Made by a program: the position numbers and the translations under genes. A model generated the notes under the pieces. It searched no databases, was not told the DNA's origin, and worked only from the letters and a program-made list of their open reading frames with translations. Positions 15,148 through 24,500 of a stretch of DNA of 26,973 bases are shown piece by piece (positions within the stretch are counted from its first letter, which is position 1; every line of letters starts with the position of its first letter). Source of the stretch: an uncultured Oscillospiraceae bacterium (GTDB lineage Bacteria; Bacillota; Clostridia; Oscillospirales; Acutalibacteraceae); NCBI GenBank assembly GCA_900549155.1, contig URNF01000017.1, positions 1 through 26,973 on the forward strand, read 5' to 3'.

Positions 15148-15176
15148 AGTATAGTCAATTTGCCCGTTTCTGTCAA
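15148..15176 (-). promoter_or_regulatory. Near-consensus promoter of the 659-residue surface-protein gene
   Basis: Minus strand: TTGACA (15171-15176), exactly 17 bases, TATACT (15148-15153), about 87 bases before the ATG at 15061. One base off consensus in total, so strong expression is expected unless repressed. Confidence 0.85.
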
Positions 15177-15217
15177 GGGCGGGCAGAAAAATTGTCACCC
15201 AAAATTGCGGAAAGCTA

Positions 15218-15246
15218 TTGCTTTCCCGTCGGGTTTGTGGTATCCT
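15218..15246 (+). promoter_or_regulatory. Promoter of the TetR-led surface operon
   Basis: -35 TTGCTT (15218-15223), 17 bases, -10 TATCCT (15241-15246). The -10 overlaps the large inverted repeat at 15243-15278, so a protein bound there would block transcription. Confidence 0.65.
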
Positions 15247-15278
15247 ACATTTGAATGAACGATTATTCAAATGTAGGA
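15243..15278. promoter_or_regulatory. TetR operator: inverted repeat with 14-bp arms
   Basis: The left arm TCCTACATTTGAAT (15243-15256) and right arm ATTCAAATGTAGGA (15265-15278) are exact inverse copies separated by 8 bases (GAACGATT). It covers the -10 and start site and also includes part of the ribosome binding site of the regulator gene starting at 15293. Length and symmetry fit a TetR-family dimer or pair of dimers. Confidence 0.8.
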
Positions 15279-15292
15279 GGATATATATACTG

Positions 15293-15892
15293 ATGCAAAC
15301 CGAACAGCAGCACATGGAAAAGAAGATCGCAATCATGGAAAAGTGCTTTGACTGCTATGCCGAGCACGGGCTTAACGGCACGGGCGTCAAGATGCTTGCC
15401 GACGCCTGCGGCTGCACGCAGGGCAACCTGTATGCCTATTTCAAAAATCTTGACGAGCTCATCATCGAGTCCACCGCCTATTGCATGTCCAAGGTCGAGG
15501 ACGACTTCATGGAAAAGGCGCCGAAGGACCCGAAGGATGCCATGCGCTTTATCGAGGAGATCCCCTATTGGACGGCGAAAAAGCACGGCAAGAAATATCG
15601 GCTGATGTATCAGATCTATACCCATCCCAAATATATTGAACACGGCAAGCGGTTTTTTGAAGGCGTAAATGAGCGCTATACGGAATATGCTAAATTGTTA
15701 GAGCCGAAGATCGGCATTCCGTATACAATCATCACATCGCTCATTTTTATTTTTGTCCGCGCCTGTGTGCATTATGCGATGTTCGAGGATGAATATTATC
15801 TTCAAACCCAGATGGAGGTCTTAAAGCAGGGAGTCGCCCTGTTTGTGGATAAATACCGCTCACAATATCTGGACAAAGGGGAAAAGAAATGA
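15293..15892 (+). CDS. TetR/AcrR-family transcriptional repressor
   Basis: The protein has 199 residues from ATG 15293. The N-terminal helix-turn-helix is clear: KIAIMEKCFDCYAEHGLNGT, then VKMLADACGCTQGNLYAYFKN and LDELIIES, the classic TetR order with the Y-x-Y/H-F-x-N/S-K-x-E/D-L signature. The C-terminal two-thirds is helical and would form the ligand pocket and dimer face; the ligand is unknown. AGGAGG is at 15275-15280, 12 bases before this ATG, slightly far; an in-frame ATG at 15314 is further away. A strong inverted repeat overlaps its promoter, so it very likely represses itself and the four surface-protein genes that follow. Its stop overlaps the next start by 4 bp (ATGA), which ties regulator and surface proteins into one unit. 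Confidence 0.92.
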   Translation: MQTEQQHMEKKIAIMEKCFDCYAEHGLNGTGVKMLADACGCTQGNLYAYFKNLDELIIESTAYCMSKVEDDFMEKAPKDPKDAMRFIEEIPYWTAKKHGKKYRLMYQIYTHPKYIEHGKRFFEGVNERYTEYAKLLEPKIGIPYTIITSLIFIFVRACVHYAMFEDEYYLQTQMEVLKQGVALFVDKYRSQYLDKGEKK

Positions 15893-17424
15893 AAAACTAC
15901 AAAAGGCTGTTTGTCGGCACGCTGGCGGCGTTGTGTGCCGCACTGGCGGCACTTTGTGCCGTGCTGACGATCGTCTGCACCAAAACGGCTGCGAGCAAGC
16001 CCGTTGCGGGCACTGCCGCATCGCTTGAGGTGCGCAACAACGGCACGGCAATCCAGTGGAAAGCCGCCGACGGCAAGGAATGGCACGACCTTGTGGCGCT
16101 TGCCGAGCTGCGCAGTGCCGACGGCAAGAACGGCGCCGACGGCAAGAACGGCGCCGACGGCAAGAACGGCGCCGACGGCAAGGACGGCGCCGACGGCAAG
16201 GACGGCATCGACGGCAAGGACGGCATCGACGGTAAAGACGGCACTGACGGTAAGAACGGCGTCGACGGCAAGAACGGCGCCGACGGTAAGAACGGCGCTG
16301 ACGGTAAGAACGGCGTCGACGGTAAAGACGGCGTCGACGGTAAAGACGGCGTCGACGGTAAAGACGGCGTCGACGGCAAGGACGGCGTCGACGGCAAGGA
16401 CGGCGCCGACGGCAAAGACGGCGCTGACGGTAAGAACGGCGTCGACGGTAAAGACGGCGTTGACGGTAAAAGCATTGAGGTGCAAAAAGACGCGACCCAT
16501 ATCCTGTGGCGCTATGCGGGAGAGGACTGGCAGACTCTGGTTGCCCTCGCCGACATCAAGGGGCCGTCCGGCCAGGACGGCGAGAACGGAAGATCGCCCG
16601 AATTTCGCGCGAGTGAAAACATGCTGCAATGGCGCTATGCGGGCGACAAGATCTGGCTGAACCTTTATGACCTTGCGGCGCTGAAGGGCGAAAAGGGTGC
16701 CGACGGCACAAACGGCACCGACGGAGAAAAAGGTGCCGACGGCGAGGACGGCAAAACACCCTTTATCGGCGACAACGGCAACTGGTGGATCGGCGAGACC
16801 GACACCGGCGTGAAAGCCAGGGGCATTGACGGCACAAACGGCGAAAAGGGCGACAAAGGCGATCCCGGCGAAAAAGGTGACAAAGGCGACAAGGGCGACA
16901 CCGGTGCAACCGGTGCGCAGGGTCCTGCCGGAGCGACCGGTGCGACCGGAGCGACCGGTGCTGCCGGCGCAAACGGCAAGGACGGCGTGTGCGCGGGCTT
17001 TTTCAGCGGAACGGGCGAGCTTCTGAACGTCAACTGGGGGACGCCGCTTTCCTTCACCAACATCAAGTCCGAGGGCGATCTGATTGCCTATAATACATCT
17101 GAAAACACCATCACCCTGAAAAAGGGGCACGCCTACAGCTTGGTGTTCAGCGGCACGGTCACTGTGTCCGCCAAAGGGGACGACAAAAAATGCGGCGTCT
17201 CGCTGACCGACGGATATGACACGAGCGGCGCCATGTTTTTCGCAACACAGACCTACACGGTCCTTGCGAAAAAGGATCTGACCGCCAGACTGACCGTGGC
17301 ATATAACACCGTTTATACCGCCACCGACGACATCACCCTGAAGCTGGCATACAACAACATGCTGCTCCAGGACACCAATTTCGGCGACAGTCGGTACAGT
17401 GTCACGATCACTGCGCTGAACTGA
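15889..17424 (+). CDS. Collagen-like surface protein with C1q/BclA-like C-terminal domain
   Basis: The protein has 511 residues. A hydrophobic N-terminal segment (7-30) acts as signal or anchor. Three short modules of about 30 residues (45-75, 195-225, 236-267), each with an I/L-Q/L-W-R/K core and a closing LVALAEL-type strand, alternate with collagen-like Gly-X-Y tracts. The first tract (77-194) has 19 copies of a 6-residue unit (xDGKD/NG); later tracts have GDKGDKGD and GATGATG (about 311-366). TPFIGDNGNWWIG (289-301) is a further small module. Residues about 367-511 form a beta-rich domain (LNVNWGTPLSF, ITLKKGHAYSLVFSG) like the trimerising C-terminal domains of BclA and C1q proteins. It should form a trimeric stalk displayed outside the cell. 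It overlaps the TetR gene by 4 bp. No sortase motif is seen, so anchoring would be by the N-terminal segment. Confidence 0.85.
   Translation: MKNYKRLFVGTLAALCAALAALCAVLTIVCTKTAASKPVAGTAASLEVRNNGTAIQWKAADGKEWHDLVALAELRSADGKNGADGKNGADGKNGADGKDGADGKDGIDGKDGIDGKDGTDGKNGVDGKNGADGKNGADGKNGVDGKDGVDGKDGVDGKDGVDGKDGVDGKDGADGKDGADGKNGVDGKDGVDGKSIEVQKDATHILWRYAGEDWQTLVALADIKGPSGQDGENGRSPEFRASENMLQWRYAGDKIWLNLYDLAALKGEKGADGTNGTDGEKGADGEDGKTPFIGDNGNWWIGETDTGVKARGIDGTNGEKGDKGDPGEKGDKGDKGDTGATGAQGPAGATGATGATGAAGANGKDGVCAGFFSGTGELLNVNWGTPLSFTNIKSEGDLIAYNTSENTITLKKGHAYSLVFSGTVTVSAKGDDKKCGVSLTDGYDTSGAMFFATQTYTVLAKKDLTARLTVAYNTVYTATDDITLKLAYNNMLLQDTNFGDSRYSVTITALN
16117..16470 (+). repeat. 18-bp tandem repeat array, 19 full copies plus a partial
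   Basis: The unit encodes (A/V/I/T)DGK(N/D)G in frame. Copies differ at silent sites (GGC/GGT, AAG/AAA) and at two residue positions, in blocks such as five VDGKDG in a row (residues 143-172). The array is prone to gain or loss of whole units without frameshift. Confidence 0.95.
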
Positions 17425-17444
17425 GCTTTTGCGGAGGTGCTGAT

Positions 17445-20400
17445 ATGAGAAAACGAATGCTGGGCATACTTCTCACCCTGTGTGTGATGATGTGCCTTGT
17501 GCCGACGGGCGCGTTCGCCGCAGAAAGAGCGGCGACGGGAACCGCCGCCATCAGCGTTAACACCCGTCGGATTCTCAACCCGACAAAGGTCACAAACGGC
17601 AAAAATGTTCATTTTGTGCCAAACAGCTATATCTATTTCGGCATAAACGGCACAGCCCCCATCAAATGGCGGGTGCTCGATGCCACAGGCAACGCAAATC
17701 ATATGTTCCTTTTGTCGGAATTTCTGCTCAGTAACAATGTGCGGTATAACTATGCCCTTGGAACAAACACATACAAGGGCAGCGATGCGCAATTTTGGTG
17801 CAGAGATTTCGCCGCAAACAAAAACGGCGGCACTTTCACCGATTCGGAGCGGGACGCCATGCGCATCGTTTCCAAAACCGATACCGCCGAAAAATTATAC
17901 GGTCAGACTTGGGGACAAGGCGGTCTTTCCGACATCGACAACCTGTTTTTCCTGTCGGTGCGGGAAGTGACCGACTATATCGGCAATTATGACAATGCCC
18001 CCGGTCTTACCGCGACGGACATCGACGGAAATGCGGCCAGCTGGTGGCTCCGTTCTCCTGTCGGCGACGCCCCGAAAATGGCGGGACTTGTGCATTCCTC
18101 GGGCGTCATTGATATCGAAACCGTAAGCTATGTGCACGCGGCGCGTCCCGCCTTCAACCTGAGCACGAGCGCCGTGCGGATGTTCTCCGCCGCCGCAGGC
18201 GGCAAGTCCGCAAACGGCACGGAAAAAGGGCTGACGGCGATCCCCGCATACAGCGGCAACGAATGGAAGCTGACGCTCTTTGACTCCGCCCGCAAAGATT
18301 TTCGTGTTTTGACCTCTGCCGTCACCGCGTCGACCGACGGCGGAACGGTCAGGATCGACTACACGGGCGCCAAAACGGGCGACAACGAATATATCTCCGC
18401 CATTCTTTTTGACGAAAACCAAAACCCGCTCTGTTACGGACGGAGCATGCAGTCGGTCAAGGCGGAAAACGGCACGGCGGAATTTGCCGTCCCCGCAGGA
18501 CTTGCGCAGGGCGAATATACCCTTTCGGTGTTTTCCGAGCAGTATAACGGCGACTATAAGACCGACTATGTCAGCAATTTCTTCGGCATCCGTTTCACGG
18601 TGGAGGAAACGCCTGCAGAGCAGCTTAGTCTCACCCCGGGCGAAAAATATTACTTTGACCTTTCGGGCGAGAGCATCCCCGGCACGGTGAACAGCGCTTT
18701 GCCCGACAGCACGCTGCACTATGTCCCGTTTACCTATGCGGGAACGGTGAATGCCTACGTCCTGAAAGCGGCATCCGACGGCGTGCCCGGCTCTTCCGGT
18801 TCGGCGTCGAGAACGACCGACCCTGCCCGGGAATTTGGCTATACCTATCCCCATAGTCTGTTTGTCGCGGACTACACGGTGACACAGCGTATCGGCTGGG
18901 ACAGACTGCATGAGGCAGGTCTCATCTTCGGCAAGGCATATCAAAGCGGCGACATTTCCTATACCCTGCGCGCCCCGACGGTGGGGAGCAATCGCAGCGG
19001 CACGATCGGCTCTGAAAACGAACGCGGAACACCGCTCAGAAACGAATGGGATACGATCCTTGACAAAAACGGCAGCCTTATCAAAAACTGGGCAAAAACG
19101 GATTCCTGGGGACAGGACTCCTCCGATGCGAATGCAGGCGTGCAAGCCCTTTACCGCGCCTACCGCGGGTTTGTGACAGCGCGCACATGGAGCAGCTATC
19201 CCAAGGGCGACAACCGCATTGCCTACCGTCCCGTTCTCGAGGTCCAAAACGCAGCGACGCTCGGCAAAAACGGCGTCAAAGCCGTCACCCTCGACCTTAG
19301 CGGCAACACGCTGGACGGCGAGGACAGCATTCAGATCGTTGTCAAAAGCGGCAAGAGCTTCACCGCCCCCGCCGCCGAGGGTCTGCCCCGCTCGGGCAAC
19401 GTGCCCGTCGGTGCGTCGCTGCGGTGGGCAGACGAAAGCGGCAACCTCTATGAGCCGGGCGATACCGTACCGGCAGATGTTTCAAGACTTTTCGTCGCCG
19501 ACGGCTATGCGGTCACCTATCTCCCCGGTGCATACGGTGCTGGAAACGCCGTGACAGACATTAAGCCCTATGATTCTATCCTGACGCTGCGCGGCGCTTT
19601 GTTCACCCGCAGCGGCTACACACAGACAGGCTGGGCAACCGTCGACGGCGGCGAAAAGGTGTATAACTTCGAAAATGTGTATACCGCAGACGCGCCGCTG
19701 ACGCTCTATCCCGTGTGGACTCCCAATCGGTACACCGTCACCTTAGACGGCAACGGCGGCACGCCGGCGCAGAGCACCATGACCGCCACCTATGGCGAGA
19801 CGCTCGGTCAGATGCCGATACCGCGGTATAAGGGGTATTTTTTCCTCGGCTGGTATGACCGGCAGTGGGGCGGCAAACAATACAGCAACAAATACGGTCA
19901 AGGCACGACCCGGTATGATAAAGCGGGGGACTGCACCCTGTATGCCATGTGGGAGGAAGCGCCCCTTTGCACGGTCACGTTCGATCCGAACGGCGGCACA
20001 TTGACCGGTGCGGCAACGTGTGAGGAAAAACAAAACGAGTGTATCCAAAGGCCTTATGAAGAGCCGATAAGGGAGGGGCACAACTTCCGCGGCTGGTATA
20101 CGGATGCCGCCTGCAAGCCGGAGCAGAAGTGGGACTTTGACGACCCGATCCCCGGGAATATGACGCTGTACGCCGGGTGGGATATCCTGTCGTATGTGAT
20201 CAGAGTCAGGTTTGCAAACGGTGAGCCGGATAGGATCATCGACCAGGATTACGGCACAGAGATCACCGTCCCTGACGATCCGACACGCGAGGGCTATACC
20301 TTCATCGACTGGGATACCCCTTTTCCCAAGAAGATGCCTGCGAAGATCACGGAGATCACGGCGCGGTGGCAGATCAATCGGTACAAGATAACCTTTGACA

Positions 20401-21575
20401 CCGACGGCGGCAGTGAAATCGCCCCCATCGAGCAGGACTATGACACGGAGATCACCGCCCCCGACGCCCCGACGAGAAAGGGCTATGCCTTCATCGACTG
20501 GGACATGACCGTTCCCAAGAAGATGCCTGCAAGGGATATGACGATCAAGGCGCGGTGGAAAGACATCGAAAAGCCGACGGGCAAGATCAGCCTGGGCACA
20601 AACGAATGGAAAACGCTTCTTAACACGATCACCTTCGGTCTGTTCTTCAAGGACACGCAGACGGTCACGATCACCGCAACCGATAACAGCGGCGATGCCG
20701 TGAAGATCGCATATCTGCTGTCAGCAAAAGCGTTGACCGAAGCGGAGCTTGCAAACGCGCCTTTCACCGTATACACCGCGCCGTCGTTCAATATCGATCC
20801 CGACAATGCCTATGTTATCTATGTCCGGCTGACGGATGCGGCGGGCAACACGGCGTATATCTGCTCTAACGGCATTGTGCTGGACGCCAAAAGTCCCGTG
20901 ATCGGCGGCATCGAGAACGGAAAGACCTACTGCGCGGCACAGACCGTTACCGTTGACGAAGCGTATATCGGCACCGTCATCGTGAACGACGCGGAGGTCG
21001 AGCTTGACGAAAACAATAGCTTTGTCCTCACGCCGTCTGCCGACGCGCAGAAAATCATTGTCACCGACAAGGCGGACAACGTCACCGAAATGACCGTGAC
21101 GGTAAGAGACGGGCACACGTTCGGCGCATGGACGTCAAACGGCGACGGGACGCACACGCGCCCCTGCAGCGTGGACGGCTGCGACGGGGCGGAAACAGAA
21201 GCCTGTGCAGGCGGCGAGGCAAACTGTGTCGAAAAAGCCGTTTGCGCACTCTGCGGCGCAGTCTATGGCACGGTCGACGAAAACCGCCACAAAAATCTCG
21301 TGCACTTCCCCGCAAAGGCGGCAACCGAAGAGGCTGCGGGGACGATCGCCTATTGGTACTGCAATGCCTGCGGCAAATATTTTGCCGATGCGGCAGCAAC
21401 CGAAGAGATCGCAAAGGAAAACACGGTGACGGCAAAGTTGCCGACATCCGCCGAAACGGGCGACCCGTTCACACCCGTTTTGTGGATCGCCCTGCTTTTT
21501 GTCAGCGGAGGTGTCTGCACAATGCTCACCGTCAAACATAAAAAATCCTATCGACGCGGAGGTAACGCAAAATGA
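17445..21575 (+). CDS. Large surface protein: DUF6273-like, InlB-type repeats, CxxC modules, ETGD anchor
   Basis: The protein has 1376 residues. A signal peptide (MRKRMLGILLTLCVMMCLVP, cut near AFA) leads to a DUF6273-like domain (about 55-245; IKWRVLD, WWLRSPVG, ARPAFNLS), a beta-sandwich (about 265-388) and a second, variant DUF6273-like domain (about 395-602; RGTPLRNEWD, AYRPVLEV). About five InlB/Listeria-Bacteroides B-repeats follow (687-1038; e.g. TVTFDPNGG then GHNFRGWYTD), then an Ig-like region (1041-1220). Cys modules CVEKAVCALC and YWYCNACGKYFAD (about 1223-1330) match those of the divergent surface protein. The end is SAETGD (1335-1340), a hydrophobic segment and KHKKSYRR. GGAGG precedes the ATG; the gap to the collagen-like gene is 20 bp and the next gene overlaps by 4 bp. 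Likely wall-anchored and extended; its ligand is unknown. Confidence 0.85.
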   Translation: MRKRMLGILLTLCVMMCLVPTGAFAAERAATGTAAISVNTRRILNPTKVTNGKNVHFVPNSYIYFGINGTAPIKWRVLDATGNANHMFLLSEFLLSNNVRYNYALGTNTYKGSDAQFWCRDFAANKNGGTFTDSERDAMRIVSKTDTAEKLYGQTWGQGGLSDIDNLFFLSVREVTDYIGNYDNAPGLTATDIDGNAASWWLRSPVGDAPKMAGLVHSSGVIDIETVSYVHAARPAFNLSTSAVRMFSAAAGGKSANGTEKGLTAIPAYSGNEWKLTLFDSARKDFRVLTSAVTASTDGGTVRIDYTGAKTGDNEYISAILFDENQNPLCYGRSMQSVKAENGTAEFAVPAGLAQGEYTLSVFSEQYNGDYKTDYVSNFFGIRFTVEETPAEQLSLTPGEKYYFDLSGESIPGTVNSALPDSTLHYVPFTYAGTVNAYVLKAASDGVPGSSGSASRTTDPAREFGYTYPHSLFVADYTVTQRIGWDRLHEAGLIFGKAYQSGDISYTLRAPTVGSNRSGTIGSENERGTPLRNEWDTILDKNGSLIKNWAKTDSWGQDSSDANAGVQALYRAYRGFVTARTWSSYPKGDNRIAYRPVLEVQNAATLGKNGVKAVTLDLSGNTLDGEDSIQIVVKSGKSFTAPAAEGLPRSGNVPVGASLRWADESGNLYEPGDTVPADVSRLFVADGYAVTYLPGAYGAGNAVTDIKPYDSILTLRGALFTRSGYTQTGWATVDGGEKVYNFENVYTADAPLTLYPVWTPNRYTVTLDGNGGTPAQSTMTATYGETLGQMPIPRYKGYFFLGWYDRQWGGKQYSNKYGQGTTRYDKAGDCTLYAMWEEAPLCTVTFDPNGGTLTGAATCEEKQNECIQRPYEEPIREGHNFRGWYTDAACKPEQKWDFDDPIPGNMTLYAGWDILSYVIRVRFANGEPDRIIDQDYGTEITVPDDPTREGYTFIDWDTPFPKKMPAKITEITARWQINRYKITFDTDGGSEIAPIEQDYDTEITAPDAPTRKGYAFIDWDMTVPKKMPARDMTIKARWKDIEKPTGKISLGTNEWKTLLNTITFGLFFKDTQTVTITATDNSGDAVKIAYLLSAKALTEAELANAPFTVYTAPSFNIDPDNAYVIYVRLTDAAGNTAYICSNGIVLDAKSPVIGGIENGKTYCAAQTVTVDEAYIGTVIVNDAEVELDENNSFVLTPSADAQKIIVTDKADNVTEMTVTVRDGHTFGAWTSNGDGTHTRPCSVDGCDGAETEACAGGEANCVEKAVCALCGAVYGTVDENRHKNLVHFPAKAATEEAAGTIAYWYCNACGKYFADAAATEEIAKENTVTAKLPTSAETGDPFTPVLWIALLFVSGGVCTMLTVKHKKSYRRGGNAK
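19503..20558 (+). repeat. Protein-level InlB/Flg_new B-repeats (about five)
   Basis: Repeats of 60-75 residues (starts near residues 687, 762, 842, 916 and 979) share a Y-x-V/I-T/R-F/L strand, D-x-N/D-GG, a G-Y/H-x-F-x-x-W core and a closing L-Y/T-A-x-W. The last two are closest to each other (TEIT-P-D-PTR-GY-FIDWD in both), indicating a recent internal duplication. Confidence 0.8.
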
Positions 21576-24500
21576 AAAAACGTCTACTCGGTATCCTGCT
21601 CACACTATGCATGGTGATGTGTGCCATTTCACCTCTGATGAGTCACGCCGACCCGGGCGCATCCGCCTCGGGGGCATACGGCGCGCTGCTCACACCCGAC
21701 ACAAATCCCCCCGCCGGATGGGAAGAGGATGAAAGCAACCCCTACGGCACAAAGAAGGAACAGCCCTTTGCCATCACCCCGTGGTATGAGCCGATCATTT
21801 ACAGCTATCGCAATGCGGAAAACGAAGCTGCAAAGGATCATACCAAGGTGTATGACAAGCTGACCCTCGGAAAAAATATCATCGAGTCGCCGAGCGGTAC
21901 ATACAGCGTTTCCTCGGTCGACAATGTCGCTTTCGCTGTCGGTTTGGCTTACGACCCGCTCGGCACGGGCAGAAACGATCACGCCATCTTTGTCGGGCTT
22001 TGCAACATGGATAACAATAAGAACACGGCAAAGGTCTGCTATTGGGTACAAAACCTTGCAAACAACAAGCGCTCCGATCTTCAGGAAATTGCCGACGCGC
22101 CGAAATGGGCGTGCAAGACCGATTACGGCGAGCTGGAATATCAGGAATTCCGTCACTATTTCAATGTCACGGCGGGTGACTATGACGGCGACGGCAAAAT
22201 GACCGCCGTTATCACCTATGTCGGCAGCGATGATCTGTGGGGCATTGCCGGAACGGGCATTGCCGGAGAACAGAAGCTTTACAGAAGATCCTTCGCAAGT
22301 GCGGACACCTACTTCGGCGGTTGGGAAACGACCGAATATGAAAGAGATCAGATCACGAAGTCGCTTGTCTCGGTCGACATCGACCGCGACGGCTGTGATG
22401 AGCTTGCAGTTGTCGCCGGTGCCGCCGAGCCGTTTGCTTACAGCAGCGGTATGATGCCCGGGCTCCCCGGCGTTTCGGCGGATGCTTACGCCCTTTTTGT
22501 CTCAAAGCTGACGGTATATAAAAACAGCGGCGGGACCTTTAAGAAAATATCGCAGAAAAAGCTGATGACCCTCAATCGTGAGGATGAGAAGGAAGACGGC
22601 AACCGATACTATGACCATATCCGCTTCCCGAACATCACGACGGCGGACGTCAACTGTGACGGATATGAAGAGATCGTCGTTGCGGGATATTACAACGAAG
22701 TAAAGGAAGCAAAAAACCACGGTTTTCTTGCCAATTCGGATGCCGATGCTTCGAATATGGCATATGCCGTGTATTACAGCGGAAACGATGCGATCACAAA
22801 AGTTCAAAAGATCGCGATGAGCAGCTACACGGCAGGCGGAACGAACAATAACGGCGTGAAGCCGAAGCCCGCCATGACCGGCGTTGCCATCAACGGAAGA
22901 GGCACGCCCGAGCAGGTCTTCATCGCGGGTGCGCTCTATGAGGTGCAGGAAAACGGCAGTCTCAATCTTCTGTGCAATACCACGCGTAAGAATAACACGA
23001 GCGCGAAATGGTGGTGGTATTATCAGGATGCCATCGCGGGCAACTTTGACCACAACACCGAAGGGCGCGAGCAGGTGATCGCGCTTGCCGCCGAAAGACA
23101 GAACGGCACCAAAAACGCGCGCAAATTCGACCTCTTCACCGATGTGTTCTATGGCGAGGACTTCGGCAGCGGCACGCTGTCGACCGCCGGCAAGTATACG
23201 GCGACAGCCGAAAATGACGAATACTCAAAGCTGTGTCACGACGTCGACCTTGCGTGGGATATGCCGTATAACTGCATCCTGCTTGCGGGAGATGTGAACA
23301 AGGACGGTCTGTTTGCCCGCTATGAGGGCAAGGGCTACGGCTATTCCGACGCGCAGGTGCAGGCGGTGCTGCAGGCAGCTCCCTATTTCTCAGAGATCGG
23401 CGACTATGACCTCGATTTCTCCGACGGTTCCACCACCTATACCTTCTCCTCCGGCTATGCGGACACGAAATCCTCGTCGCACAACACTTCCTTCGGCGCG
23501 TCCATCGTCGTGCAGGGCGATCTGAAGGTGTGGAGATACGAGGCATCGCTTGGATATACCATGGACTTTACCAAGAGCACCGAGGATACCCTTTCAAAGG
23601 AATACAGCGTATCCTTTAATGCCGGCGGCAATGATTCCGTGGTGCTGTACCGTGTGCCGGCAACGACCTATTATTATTCACTCTATGACCCCGAAAAGGG
23701 AGATTTTGACCTCAGCGAGAAAAACACCATCGCACTGATGATCCCCGGTCAGCCGGTTTATACCATGCTTGACCGTGAATATTACGATGAGTTTGCGGTG
23801 CTGTATAATGAAACCTACAAGGCGGATATTGCGGCGGGTAAAGCAAAGGCTCTGCCGATACTGAACAGCCATGTCCTGCCGGAAAATGCCGAGGGCGACC
23901 CGTTCGCCTATTGGTCGAATACCGCTACTACCGCCGACTATGTTTCGAAATTTGAGTCGCTCAGTAAGCAAAAATATGAGCTCGGCTTCGGTGCAAGCAG
24001 TATCACAAACGACTGGACGACCACGTCCGAACATGCCGAAGGAGTTGAGATGGCTCACGGCTTCTCCGCTTCGATGAAAAACACGTGGGGCGTAGACGCA
24101 TTCAATATGGGTTTTGTGATTGATTTGAGTTACAGTAAAGCAACAGGCACGATCTACACCACAACGGAAAGCAGCGGAGCCAGCGGCACGGTCAATAATA
24201 TCGACCGTCGTTCGCTCCTTGCCTCCTACGGAATCGGCTACGATGTTTCCAGTCAGTACGGCTTTACATGGGATTTCGGTATGCGTACATGGACGGCAGG
24301 CGATCAGAAGATTCCCGTGTTCGGTTATGTATTGACCAATCTTCGCGCCGCACCGCCTATACCGACATTGACAGGTGTGTCAGTAACGGACAATCAAAGC
24401 GCAAAAATCACCTGGAAGGCGCCGACGGCAGATCTCAGACGCCCCTATGCAGGGTATCATATCTGGATGCGTAAGGATGACGGGGAGTTTGAGCGCGTGA

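Noticed and set aside
16117..16470. CRISPR-like regular repeats
   Set aside because: The units are directly tandem with no spacers, in frame, and encode a collagen-like Gly-X-Y tract.
15802..17130. Long minus-strand frame (442 codons) opposite the collagen-like gene, rich in repeated Val-Asp-Ala-Val units
   Set aside because: It is the mirror of the 18-bp repeat array. No ribosome binding site was found, and the plus-strand frame has a hydrophobic leader, known domains and operon context.
17895..19247. Minus-strand frame of 450 codons inside the 1376-residue protein gene
   Set aside because: No start context, and it lies opposite a region with recognisable DUF6273-like motifs.
23291..23402. 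Possible dockerin (DVNKDG followed by a helix) in the 1336-residue protein
   Set aside because: Only one Ca-type loop is present and the second half of a dockerin is missing; it fits better as one of four similar FG-GAP-type loops.
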